Shown: positions 26,259-34,619 of the stretch, one piece after another
Layout: each line of letters begins with the position of its first letter
How positions within the stretch are numbered: position 1 is the first letter of the stretch
NCBI GenBank assembly: GCA_035628915.1
Contig: DASPIW010000057.1
Coordinates: 372,001 to 436,000, forward strand
From: JARBUG01 sp035628915
GTDB taxonomy: Bacteria; Bacillota; Sulfobacillia; Symbiobacteriales; Symbiobacteriaceae
Direction of reading: 5' to 3'
Length of the DNA: 64,000 nucleotides
Made by a program: the position numbers and the translations under genes
The notes under the pieces: generated by a model
What the model saw: only the letters and a program-made list of their open reading frames with translations
Told to the model about the DNA's origin: nothing
The model's database searches: none

Positions 26259-27410
26259 ATGCAGCACCCGGGCAAATTCCGGCTGGGGCAGGTTGATCAC
26301 GGCCCCTGCCGGGTAGAGCTGACCGATGAGAACCTGGTGATCGCCCCGGCCGCAGGCGGCAACGCGTACTCGCTTTATTACTCGGATATCGACCGGGTGA
26401 CCGACCTGAACCACGAGCTGGAGCTGCGGCTCGCCGACGGGCGCGTCTTTTCGATTTACTTTCTGGGCACCTGGTACGGCCAGTGCCTGACCGACCTGCG
26501 GCTGAGGCGCGGCGCCCAGTTGACGCGCAACCTCGGCATGCTGGACGCCGAGTTCCAAAAAGAGTTCCGCGGCGCCTACACGTTCGAGTCCCCGGAAGGC
26601 GCCCGCCACGCAGACCGCGCCGCCCGGATTGCCCTGTACCGCACGAGCATGGTGGTCGAGCCGGACGGCGGTGACTTCTGGAGCGCCGCGTATGCGGATA
26701 TCGACCTGATGGGCTTCGATGCCGGGCGGTACGCGCTGGATATGCAGCTGGACCTGGGAGAGCGGATCAGCTTCAGCATGCTCGGCACCCGGTTCGGGGA
26801 GCTGGAAGGGGAGATTCGCCGCCTGATCCGGGAGATGTATGAGCGGACGGCCGCAGCTTTGGCCGGCCTTGGGCTCTCCGCCGACGCGGCCCTTTCCCTG
26901 GCCGCCTTGCTGCGGCAGGGAAAGGCGGTTCGCCAGGAGCGGGTTACGGCGCTGGCGCCGGGCTTGTGGCCGACGTTTGCGGCCGACCGGCAGGCCAGCT
27001 TTGAATGGCTGCGCTCCGTGGCCGCCGAGCTGTATGTTGGGTTCCGCGAGGCGTTCTCGGGCGGAAAGCCGGTGTACTGGTATGTCGCGGTCTTCCCTGA
27101 ACAGGGCGCCATGGCCGTGGAGGTGCCCAGCGAAGAAGGCAACGCCACGTACGTGTACCGGTTGGACGGGCCGCCGGAGCGGTCCGTCGCCAGGCTGAGC
27201 CGGGCCATGGTCGCACTGAACTTCCGGCGGGAAGTGATCAGCTGTTCGGATGCGGAGCTGAACGAAGGCCGGATGAGCCGGTACCGGGTCGCCGTCAGGA
27301 AGCTGGAATACGTCCGGCGGCTCCGGGGGATGTTCATTGGCAAGGCAGCCCATACGGAGGGCTGGCAGCGCCGGGTGGAGGAATTGCTCGCCAGAGGCCG
27401 GTCTTCCTGA
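26259..27410 (+). CDS. Conserved hypothetical cytoplasmic protein
   Basis: 383 residues from ATG 26259; the open frame extends upstream into the zinc-ribbon gene, but translation there has no support. The N-terminal half contains two similar beta-rich stretches that resemble tandem PH-like domains: CRVELTDENLVIAPAAGGNA then YSLYYSDIDRVTDLNHELEL, and RIALYRTSMVVEPDGGDFWS then YADIDLMGFDAG. The second half is alpha/beta with AMVALNFRREVISCSD. No enzymatic motif is visible. Translation is probably coupled to the upstream zinc-ribbon gene. Confidence 0.75.
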   Translation: MQHPGKFRLGQVDHGPCRVELTDENLVIAPAAGGNAYSLYYSDIDRVTDLNHELELRLADGRVFSIYFLGTWYGQCLTDLRLRRGAQLTRNLGMLDAEFQKEFRGAYTFESPEGARHADRAARIALYRTSMVVEPDGGDFWSAAYADIDLMGFDAGRYALDMQLDLGERISFSMLGTRFGELEGEIRRLIREMYERTAAALAGLGLSADAALSLAALLRQGKAVRQERVTALAPGLWPTFAADRQASFEWLRSVAAELYVGFREAFSGGKPVYWYVAVFPEQGAMAVEVPSEEGNATYVYRLDGPPERSVARLSRAMVALNFRREVISCSDAELNEGRMSRYRVAVRKLEYVRRLRGMFIGKAAHTEGWQRRVEELLARGRSS

Positions 27411-27428
27411 GGGAAGGCCGGCCCCGTT

Positions 27429-27908
27429 CTATCCGACGAGATTGACCAGGCGGCGCCGTTCATCCCAGTGTGCCTGATAGCCCAGCCCCTCGGCGGCAAA
27501 GCGGATGGGGATAACCACGGCTTCGCCCACGAGAATCGGGGGTTCGTCCAGGAACTGACCCTGGCCGTTCACCAGCCCCACTTCGGACCCAATCTGGCAG
27601 CGGGCGGTCCGGTTGCCGCGGGTCAGGGTGAGTGTCTGAGAGTCGTTGTTCCAGCCGATGGCGGCGCCCATGGCCTGGGCCAGGGGGCGCGCCTGGGCCA
27701 TGGACCGTCCGCCCAGGACAAAGGGTGCGATATCGAAGGCGACGGCATGCCCGCCCACGGCTACCGTCACATCCGTGAGCTTGGAGACCTGGGGGCGGGC
27801 GCCCTGGTAGAACGGGCTCTGGTGGACGCTGGTGAAATAGTCAAGCAGACATCTTGGCGCGGGCCTTTTCTGAACAGCATGTTGTTGTGGGTGTTTGGAA
27901 CAGAAGGC
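27429..27908 (-). pseudogene. 5'-truncated gene with copper-amine-oxidase-type stalk domain
   Basis: The minus-strand frame encodes LDYFTSVHQSPFYQGARPQV and continues into a stalk domain with FVLGGRSMAQARPLAQAMGA, IGWNNDSQTLTLTR and PIRFAAEGLGYQAHWDE, ending at 27429. The frame is open upstream to a TAA inside the MITE-like repeat that begins at 27906, with no credible start codon or ribosome-binding site. The segment is the C-terminal portion of a larger secreted protein whose 5' part was removed or displaced at the repeat. Confidence 0.7.
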
Positions 27909-28238
27909 TGCTTATGTGAGGTAATGGAGACATTTTGCCACGGAGTGCACGGAAGCCACAGAGGACACGGAATGGGACATGCGGATTTTCGGGCAGCAAT
28001 GTGGGTCAAAGGGAATTATATATTATATTTAATTATTAAATAGAGACGAGATCCCGAAAGGAATCGTTAGTCAAGGCTCAGAAACAATTCTATTAATGTT
28101 TTAACCCGCGTTGGTTTCCAAATCGCCATCCGCGTCATCCGCGGCCATTTTCACAGCCCTCTTCCACTTCCGCGATTCCGTGTCTTCCGCGTCCTCCGCG
28201 GCAAAATTCCCATTCCCACATTCAAGGCCCGTACACTG
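27906..28238 (+). mobile_element. MITE-like interspersed repeat, copy A
   Basis: About 333 bp with no coding capacity. It begins GGCTGCTTATGTGAGGTAAT and ends TTCAAGGCCCGTACA. Subterminal imperfect inverted repeats are present: ATTTTGCCACGGAGTGCACG from 27932 and its counterpart at 28184-28207, CTTCCGCGTCC followed by TCCGCGGCAAAAT. The centre (about 28012-28042) is almost pure A/T in a GC-rich genome. A second copy lies in opposite orientation at 43170-43554. It fills most of the gap between the stalk-domain remnant and the SLH gene. Confidence 0.75.
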
Positions 28239-28281
28239 ATGTGCCACTGATCGCACGTTTCCCTTGCACTAGCAACCCAAA

Positions 28282-28311
28282 AACGGAGCTGCCCACGTAG
28301 GCAGCTCCGTT
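28282..28311 (-). terminator. Terminator of the SLH protein gene
   Basis: A 12-bp perfect stem, AACGGAGCTGCC (28282-28293) with GGCAGCTCCGTT (28300-28311), is followed on the minus strand by TTTGGGTTG. It lies just after the SLH gene stop. Confidence 0.85.
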
Positions 28312-28333
28312 TCACGCAAGCGGGACGCTTCCC

Positions 28334-31300
28334 CTAACGGGCGGTGGGAGCGAAGCGGACCGTGTCGGCGGGCAGCGGCGCCGCCATCAGCCCTTGACCG
28401 CTCTCGAGCCAGCCTTCGTCCGTATTGAGGAAGACTGTCTTGCCGGCATACCCCGACGATGACTCGAAGTAGCCGGCGTCAGCGTTGGTCAGCTGGATTT
28501 CGATGACAGAGTCGCTCACGGTGACGGCGGTGGTGCCGGACGCAAGCCGGCGCACGGCGGTCGACCGCGCCACATGGAACGAGAGCTTCGCAGGGTCGAG
28601 GGTTGCGCCCGCAAACCCGCTGCCCCGCAAGGTCAGCTTGTTGCTCGCGGGGACATAGGGTGCGCTGCTCACAACGACCCTGGTATACAGCCGGTGGTCA
28701 TCTCCGGTAATGGCGCCGGCGTGGTAGGTCGCCCCTCCGGACGCCACCCGGAGCCACCCCGTATCGGCCGTCACGGCGATGGACGGGCCCTGCAGCGCCG
28801 TGATGGCGTCCAGGGTCGCCTGCGACAGGGTGATCGAGACCTGGGTAGCGGTGGTGGACGTCACCCGGTCAAGCGAGCTGTTGGTTCCCGGACGCAGGGC
28901 GACACCGCCAATTTTGACGGCAGCGAGGTTCAGGGTGCCCTGGTCGAACCCGAAACCGTGCAGGTAGAGCCGCTTCGTGGCACCGGAGAGGTCCAGGGTA
29001 GCATGGGTGATGTTCCCCATCGGCCTGACGGCAATGCCGGTGGCGCCCCGGGCGACCTGACCGCCGTCGGCTGACGCAAACCACCCGTCTTCCGCTTCCA
29101 TCGTTACATCACCATAGAAGACGGCCGGGTCCATTGCGTCGATCAACTCGTCGGACTGCAGCACGGCCGAACCCTTGGCCACGGAGACCACAGCGACATT
29201 GTGCGACGCCAGCGCCAACCGGTTGCTGCCCTTGACGACGGTCAGCTTCGTGGGATCAAAGGTCCCGTTGGATGCCAGGGCCGTTGTGGACAGCGTCAAC
29301 CTGCCGGTGGCGGCATCGAACAGTGCGGAGTTCAGCCGGTAGCCTGTGGAGTACGTGGCATTGACAGCGGTAGCCTGGCCGTTGTCGGGCGAGCGCTGCG
29401 CCGTGTCGCCGGCGCCGTTGTTGAGGGTAACCTGGTACGTCGCGGTGCCCGCACGCAGGCTCGCTTTGGGCACCCGGATGACCGGCATGGCCGAATTCAG
29501 GTCCACGGGTGCGCCGGTGAAGAAGGGTCTGGACTCGCCCTGCCGGTAAACCTTGGCGGTCGCCCAATAGGTAGGCTCTGCGGCGTTGGGCGGCGCCTGG
29601 TGGGCCAGCAGGATCTCCAGGTAGTCGTCATCCGGGGCGACGTAGCCGGTGACAGGCGCCTGTCCGTCCTCCTTAATGCCCCAGACGGCAACCACTTCAG
29701 GAGTCTCGGCCTTGGTCTTGCGCACGGCCAGGGTGACACTGTGGCTCGGCAGGCCGGGTGCCGAAGCCGTGTAGACGTCAAAGCCTTCCGTGTTAGTGGC
29801 CTGAACCTCGAAGACAGCCTGGCCCTGAGTCGCCGACTTGGAGGCGCGATCGGCTGAGGAGCCCGCCAACCGCGTGACTTTGCCGCCCGCCGATGTTCTG
29901 GTCAGCGTAATCGCTTTGCTGAACTGCGGCACGTCGCCGCCATTTGCATCCACCACCTGAACCCGTACGGTCATCGTCTTGGCAGCGTTTACGGCGCCGC
30001 CGGGCAGATTCTTGCCCAGGTCCGAGTCGACGGTCAGCGCCAGGCCTGCTGCCGTACCGGCGTAAAGCACCTGCCCGGCAACGCCGTCCATCTCGGTCGT
30101 GGCCGCCGCCGGGCCGAAGCCAATGCTGGGATGATACGCCTCGTCGGCAGGACCGAGAAGCTTAGGCGTTACTGTGACGGTGCCGCTCTTTGCGTACGAA
30201 AGGCGGATCTCGGCCGTGCCGCGGTAAGTCCGGCCCACCACGGCCTCCGGGTCATTCTCGGGGTCGGAGTCGCGCCGTCCGTCGTCGATGGGGCGCAGGT
30301 CGGAGGACGGGAAGCTGACGGTCACGCCTTCCGGCAGGCCGCCGACGATTTTCTCGCCATTGCTGGTGCTGACCTGCAGTTGGAAGGCGTAGGCGCCGGT
30401 GGTAACCACCCGGTTGGACGCGTCAAGCACCTTCACCGTGAAGGTTGCCGTATGGTTGGGCGCCACGGTGCCGGACGGACCGGTCACCTGCAGCCTGGCG
30501 CCGGGCAGACCCGCGGTGACGGGAATCGACAGGGACGTGACCGGGTAGGAGTGTGAGCTGATCATGTCGCCCGTGACCTCGACCGTGCCCGAATGCACGC
30601 CGGCCTTCAGGGTGGCGCTGGCGTTGCTGCTGCTGGCCCGGCTGCGAATCACCAGATCAGGTTCGGTGAAGTCTGCGTCAGTTCCGGAAGCTTGCAGGGC
30701 GATGCGGATGTCCGAGCCCGAGGTGTTCGACATGGCCTTCCCCTTCTCGTCCTGCAGCGTGGCGCGGATCGCGAGGGACGATGTGCCGTCCGCCTTGAGC
30801 GAGTCCGGCGAAGCGGTCAGGATGACCCGGGGGGCGGACATGAATTGGACAGCCGCCTCGTCGTCTGTCAGGCCGTTGCTCTTCGCGACCAGGTTGACCT
30901 TGCCTTCGCGGGAACTGGAGATGGTGAAAGTGGCCACCCCGGCCTCTGTGAGCGCCGACGAGGGACGAACGGTGACACCGGCGAGCCCGCTGTCATCGAG
31001 GGTGACCTGGCGCCAGTAGTCGTTAGTCATCAGCTTTCCGTTTGAGTCAGTGACGTGAACTTTGACGGTCACTTCTTTGCCAGGCAGCGGCATGATGTTG
31101 CCGTTGATGGGAGCGATGGTCAGACGATCGGCACCGGGGGCGGGGCCGGTCACGGTGAAGCTGAAGCTCTTGCGGACCGAGCCCGAGACGAGCGTAAGCG
31201 TGCCACGCCCCGCAGTCTGCCCGGCCACGATGGCCGACTGGGCCTTGTCGAAGGTGGCAACGCCGCCCGACATTTCGGCCTCGAGTTGCCCCAGGGGCAC

Positions 31301-32260
31301 CGCGCGGTTCTGCCTGTCAAAAGCCTGGACGGTGATTTTGGTGCTGGTGCCGGCCCGGAGGGTCGACGGCCCGCTGATCTCGATGCGAGCGACCTGTGCC
31401 TCGCGCTCAATCTCCACCGTTGCGGCCGCCCGGTTGCCAGCCATGTCGAAGGCTTCAACCTCAATCCGGTTCTTGCCGTAGGTCAGGGTCACTTTGCCGG
31501 AAAACTTCCCATCCCTGACATCCACCAGAACGGGCTGCCCGGCCACCGTGGCCTTGACCGCCCCGGGCGCCTGCCCCGACACGGTGACTTCGCTGTCCGC
31601 GGTGGGGGACGGCAGCCTGCTGACGGTCAGTTGCGGTGCCGTTGCATCAAGATACTTCTGCAGGGCGGACTGGCCGGAAGCAAGCTGGATCCGGCTGATG
31701 GTCATGGCCAGGCTCCAGAAGATCTTGCCGCGGATGGCCGGGACGCCGGCTGCGGCACCCGCCGGGGCGATGCCCAACTCGGCCGCCGCAAGCATGATCC
31801 GGTTCGCGTCCCAGGCGCCGGAGGGCTCGCGGTCCACCAGCCGCAGCATCACCGTGAGCACCTCGGCGTACGTAATATCGCTGTCCGGCCGGAAGGTGCC
31901 GTTTCCGTCGCCGCGCATCAGCCCGAGGGTATTGGCCAGGGTGATTTCGCCTGCCGCCCAGTGACCTACGGCGTCAGAAAAGGGGACGAGGTGTGCGAGT
32001 TTCGCCGCCTGGGCTTCTGCGCCGATAGCCCTGACGTAGATGGTTGCCGCCTCTGCGCGGGTAAGGCGCCGGTCGAGGTGCAGGGCGCCGCTGGGGTCCC
32101 CCCGGACGATGGCGTAGGCCTGCAGAAGCTTGACCGCTTCGTCCTCCCCCATGGGCTCCGCCGGGGCAGCAGCCGCTGAGGCGGGTATCAGGGCCATGAG
32201 CATCACAAAGAGACCAAGAACGGCGGTATAACGGCGGAAGAGACGCATGAAATGGGTCAT
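28334..32260 (-). CDS. Large S-layer-homology (SLH) surface protein with Ig-like modules
   Basis: 1308 residues from ATG 32260 behind GAGGAGG; the frame is open 16 codons further up without a site. A signal peptide ends near AAAAPAEPM. SLH repeats (about residues 35-195) are seen in LTRAEAATIYVRAIGAEAQA, HWAAGEITLANTLGLMRGDG and NGTFRPDSDITYAEVLTVML. They anchor proteins to pyruvylated wall polymer. The rest is a chain of beta-sandwich modules with repeated invasin/Big-like patterns such as GSVRKSFSFTVTG, ANRIMLAAAE spacers and TDSNGKLMTNDYWRQVTLDD. A cell-surface structural or adhesive role is likely; it may be an S-layer protein. Confidence 0.88.
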   Translation of the reverse strand: MTHFMRLFRRYTAVLGLFVMLMALIPASAAAAPAEPMGEDEAVKLLQAYAIVRGDPSGALHLDRRLTRAEAATIYVRAIGAEAQAAKLAHLVPFSDAVGHWAAGEITLANTLGLMRGDGNGTFRPDSDITYAEVLTVMLRLVDREPSGAWDANRIMLAAAELGIAPAGAAAGVPAIRGKIFWSLAMTISRIQLASGQSALQKYLDATAPQLTVSRLPSPTADSEVTVSGQAPGAVKATVAGQPVLVDVRDGKFSGKVTLTYGKNRIEVEAFDMAGNRAAATVEIEREAQVARIEISGPSTLRAGTSTKITVQAFDRQNRAVPLGQLEAEMSGGVATFDKAQSAIVAGQTAGRGTLTLVSGSVRKSFSFTVTGPAPGADRLTIAPINGNIMPLPGKEVTVKVHVTDSNGKLMTNDYWRQVTLDDSGLAGVTVRPSSALTEAGVATFTISSSREGKVNLVAKSNGLTDDEAAVQFMSAPRVILTASPDSLKADGTSSLAIRATLQDEKGKAMSNTSGSDIRIALQASGTDADFTEPDLVIRSRASSSNASATLKAGVHSGTVEVTGDMISSHSYPVTSLSIPVTAGLPGARLQVTGPSGTVAPNHTATFTVKVLDASNRVVTTGAYAFQLQVSTSNGEKIVGGLPEGVTVSFPSSDLRPIDDGRRDSDPENDPEAVVGRTYRGTAEIRLSYAKSGTVTVTPKLLGPADEAYHPSIGFGPAAATTEMDGVAGQVLYAGTAAGLALTVDSDLGKNLPGGAVNAAKTMTVRVQVVDANGGDVPQFSKAITLTRTSAGGKVTRLAGSSADRASKSATQGQAVFEVQATNTEGFDVYTASAPGLPSHSVTLAVRKTKAETPEVVAVWGIKEDGQAPVTGYVAPDDDYLEILLAHQAPPNAAEPTYWATAKVYRQGESRPFFTGAPVDLNSAMPVIRVPKASLRAGTATYQVTLNNGAGDTAQRSPDNGQATAVNATYSTGYRLNSALFDAATGRLTLSTTALASNGTFDPTKLTVVKGSNRLALASHNVAVVSVAKGSAVLQSDELIDAMDPAVFYGDVTMEAEDGWFASADGGQVARGATGIAVRPMGNITHATLDLSGATKRLYLHGFGFDQGTLNLAAVKIGGVALRPGTNSSLDRVTSTTATQVSITLSQATLDAITALQGPSIAVTADTGWLRVASGGATYHAGAITGDDHRLYTRVVVSSAPYVPASNKLTLRGSGFAGATLDPAKLSFHVARSTAVRRLASGTTAVTVSDSVIEIQLTNADAGYFESSSGYAGKTVFLNTDEGWLESGQGLMAAPLPADTVRFAPTAR

Positions 32261-32304
32261 CGTTGGAACCTCCTCTCGTGGTGGCCAAGGGCACTGATGC
32301 CAGG

Positions 32305-33918
32305 TCAACCAATTATCCCCATTTTGATTGACGTGCCATCGCCGCCTTCGGTTCTCTCTCCCGTGGCGAAAAGGCGGCAGGCCGGCGCAAGCGTCTGCAC
32401 GTGGTGCTCGATGGTCACCTCGGTGGGGGTCTTGTTATACCGCCCTTTGCTCTTCGCCCGGTATGCCCAGACGGCGGAGAGCATCTGGCGGAGCACGCGC
32501 CTGATTTGCTGCGGACCGAGTTCTGCCAGCCCGTCCAGCATGGCCACCAGGGCGCCCAGGCGCTCCGTGTCCACAGTCGACTGCTCCGCCTGGCGCACGG
32601 CCTGCCGGGCTGCTTCAACCTGGCGCCCCACGGCCTCGAGGTCGGCATCCAGCCGGTTGGCGAGCCGCCCATACCCTTTGGCGTCCAGCTCCCCGGCGAA
32701 GTAGTCATCGTCCAGCTTCTCCCGCTTCCGCTTCAGTTCAGCCTGCCGCCCCATCAGCTGCTCGACCGCCTGCCGCCGGGCGGCAACCGTCTCCAGGCGC
32801 CGGGCCTCCATCTGCTCGATGCGGCGGCGCAGTTGCACGGGCGAATACCGCTCTCTGACTTCGTGGAGCACCGCCTCCTCGATTTCGTCCTTCGGGACGG
32901 CGCCGCAGTCGCACTTGCCGAACTCCTTGCCGTTCGCACACCGGTAGTATCGCCGGCGCCCGCCGCCGGTGCCGTTATGGCCGACCATGGGCCCGCCGCA
33001 CCGGGCGCAGCGGATGATCGTGGAGAGGATGTAGTCGCTGTCGCGCTGGATCACAGGCCCGGCCTGGGCCTTGCCTTCCCGCAGGGTCTGCACCTGGTCA
33101 AATACGCTCTGCGAGAGAATCGGGGGCACAGCGTTGTGGACCAGTCTGGCGGGCCCCTTCCCCCGCTTCTGCCTGCCGCCTACGTATGTGTAGTACCCCG
33201 CTGCCAGGTGACCGGCGTAAACCGGGTTCCTGAGCATCAGCTGAATCGTGCAGATGCGCCAGAGGCCCCCGCCGGGGGCGGGAATGCCTTCCCGGTTCAG
33301 CCGGTCCCGGATCGATGCATATCCGGCGCCTTGGAGGTAGTCGGCGAAGATTCCCTTCACCACCGCGGCGGGCCCCGGGTCGATAGCGAAGCCGCCCTCG
33401 GCGGACTTTCGGTAACCGTACGCGTACTTGAACCCCGAGTTGCGGCCCTGCTCCCAGCGCTTCCGCTTGCCGCTCATGGTCCGCTCCCGGATGATGTTCC
33501 GCTCGAACTCGGCGAAGCTGACCAGGATGTTAAAGACCATCTGCCCGATGGAGCTTTGCGTGTCGAACCGCTCCATGGTGGAGAAGAGGGCCACCCCGGC
33601 CCATTCCTGGCGGACGAGGGTGACGCAGTCGAGCAGGTTTCGTGAGAGGCGGTCCAGCTTGTACACCACGACCGCGGCAATGCCGCCTGCCCTCACGGCT
33701 GACCGCAGCGTCGACAGGGCGGGCCTTTCCATGTTCCCGCCCGAGTACCCATCGTCGACAAAGGTGAGGTCGTCCCGGAAGTGCCATCCCTGGCTCTGCA
33801 GGAAGTGCCGGCAGGCGTCGCGCTGCACCTCCAGCGTAGTGCCCTGGGTCTGCTCGTCCGTGGACCAGCGTATGTAAACTGCGACACGGTTGGGGTCAAT
33901 GGCCGGAGCGCTGAACAA
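32305..33918 (-). CDS. Large serine recombinase (solitary)
   Basis: 537 residues from TTG 33918, preceded by GGGGAGGA with good spacing. The N-terminal resolvase domain has the catalytic serine in VAVYIRWSTDEQTQGTTLEV, then VVVYKLDRLSRNLLD and FAEFERNIIRERTMSGKRKR. A recombinase domain follows (YASIRDRLNREGIPAPGGG), then a zinc ribbon (CARCGGPMVGHNGTGG then CANGKEFGKCDC) and a coiled coil. No other mobile gene or attachment repeat is visible at its borders. It lies 38 bases downstream of the split NlpC/P60 gene. It shares family, not close identity, with the recombinase at 34620. Confidence 0.92.
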   Translation of the reverse strand: MFSAPAIDPNRVAVYIRWSTDEQTQGTTLEVQRDACRHFLQSQGWHFRDDLTFVDDGYSGGNMERPALSTLRSAVRAGGIAAVVVYKLDRLSRNLLDCVTLVRQEWAGVALFSTMERFDTQSSIGQMVFNILVSFAEFERNIIRERTMSGKRKRWEQGRNSGFKYAYGYRKSAEGGFAIDPGPAAVVKGIFADYLQGAGYASIRDRLNREGIPAPGGGLWRICTIQLMLRNPVYAGHLAAGYYTYVGGRQKRGKGPARLVHNAVPPILSQSVFDQVQTLREGKAQAGPVIQRDSDYILSTIIRCARCGGPMVGHNGTGGGRRRYYRCANGKEFGKCDCGAVPKDEIEEAVLHEVRERYSPVQLRRRIEQMEARRLETVAARRQAVEQLMGRQAELKRKREKLDDDYFAGELDAKGYGRLANRLDADLEAVGRQVEAARQAVRQAEQSTVDTERLGALVAMLDGLAELGPQQIRRVLRQMLSAVWAYRAKSKGRYNKTPTEVTIEHHVQTLAPACRLFATGERTEGGDGTSIKMGIIG

Positions 33919-33955
33919 GGCGATCTCCTCCCCGACTCGCAAATGTGTCTTCAGC

Positions 33956-34546
33956 TTAGTGGATTCTGGTGAAGTAGACGTCGCGTAAGCGGTTGTCCCG
34001 CAGCCAGTCCCACATCTCGTCGTGCCAGGGCTGGACTTCGCTGTTGATGGGCGCCCAGGGGTCGGTCACTTCGATCCAGCCGATGTGCGGCCCCCGGGTG
34101 AAGCTGGAATGGGCGTACCAGATCTCTTTGAGCAGGCCGTGCTCGTTGGTCACGGTTTCGATGATGACCCCGCTGTGCTTGCCGTTGTTGAAGCGCATGG
34201 TGTCGCCGGCCCGCACGTCGGTGGCGCGGTGAAGCTCGAGGCCCCTGGGCGTGAGGGAGTCGAGGGCCGTGTACTCACAGGTGGTGCCGAGGGTCTGCTG
34301 CAGGGAGGGCGCCCCGCTCATCTGGGCGGCCTCGTCCAACGCCCGGTAGACGAAGCCTGAGCAATCGATGCCCACGTGCATGTCATCGGAGTTGGCGCCT
34401 TTCATCCAGTCCTGGATCTGCCACTTGCTCCGGTGGGGGCAGTTGCCTTCGGTGTACCCGATGATCTGCTGCCGGGTGCCTTTCCCGACAGCGAAATGAT
34501 ACCGTCCGTACTGTGGGGCGTTGGTGTCCCAGGGGATCTGGATGCG
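33956..34546 (-). pseudogene. NlpC/P60-like wall hydrolase gene, 3' part (split by the integrative element)
   Basis: The frame encodes RIQIPWDTNAPQYGRYHF, QQIIGYTEGNCPH and the catalytic-cysteine segment HVGIDCSGFVYRALDEAAQ. A later histidine lies in FNNGKHSGVIIETV, and the end reads DVYFTRIH. The arrangement suits a cysteine peptidase of the NlpC/P60 or CHAP type acting on peptidoglycan. It has no start: the frame runs into the left attachment repeat. The missing 20 codons lie 4.96 kb away at 39503-39562. Joined, the two parts give 216 residues in frame. Confidence 0.85.
34536..34546 (+). other. Left attachment core (attL)
   Basis: ATCTGGATGCG is one of two identical copies flanking the element. 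The bases on either side differ between the copies, so the shared core is 11 bp. It falls in the codons for Arg-Ile-Gln-Ile of the NlpC/P60 gene. Confidence 0.85.
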
Positions 34547-34597
34547 CTAGGCTGAACAACAGAACACCAAGATACGTATACCTTGGTGTGCGCATCC
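34540..34597 (+). repeat. Nested inverted repeats at the element's left end
   Basis: GGATGCGC (34540-34547) is repeated inverted as GCGCATCC (34590-34597). Inside lies ACACCAAG (34564-34571) with CTTGGTGT (34582-34589) around ATACGTATAC. It sits 23 bases before the recombinase start. Candidate roles are the recombinase arm-binding site and an operator for the recombinase gene. Confidence 0.75.
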
Positions 34598-34619
34598 AAT
34601 TTCTGGACGGTGATGCCCA

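Noticed and set aside
27930..28210. Coding genes inside the CACGGA-rich repeats
   Set aside because: Frames are short and broken in both copies, and the two copies do not conserve any frame.
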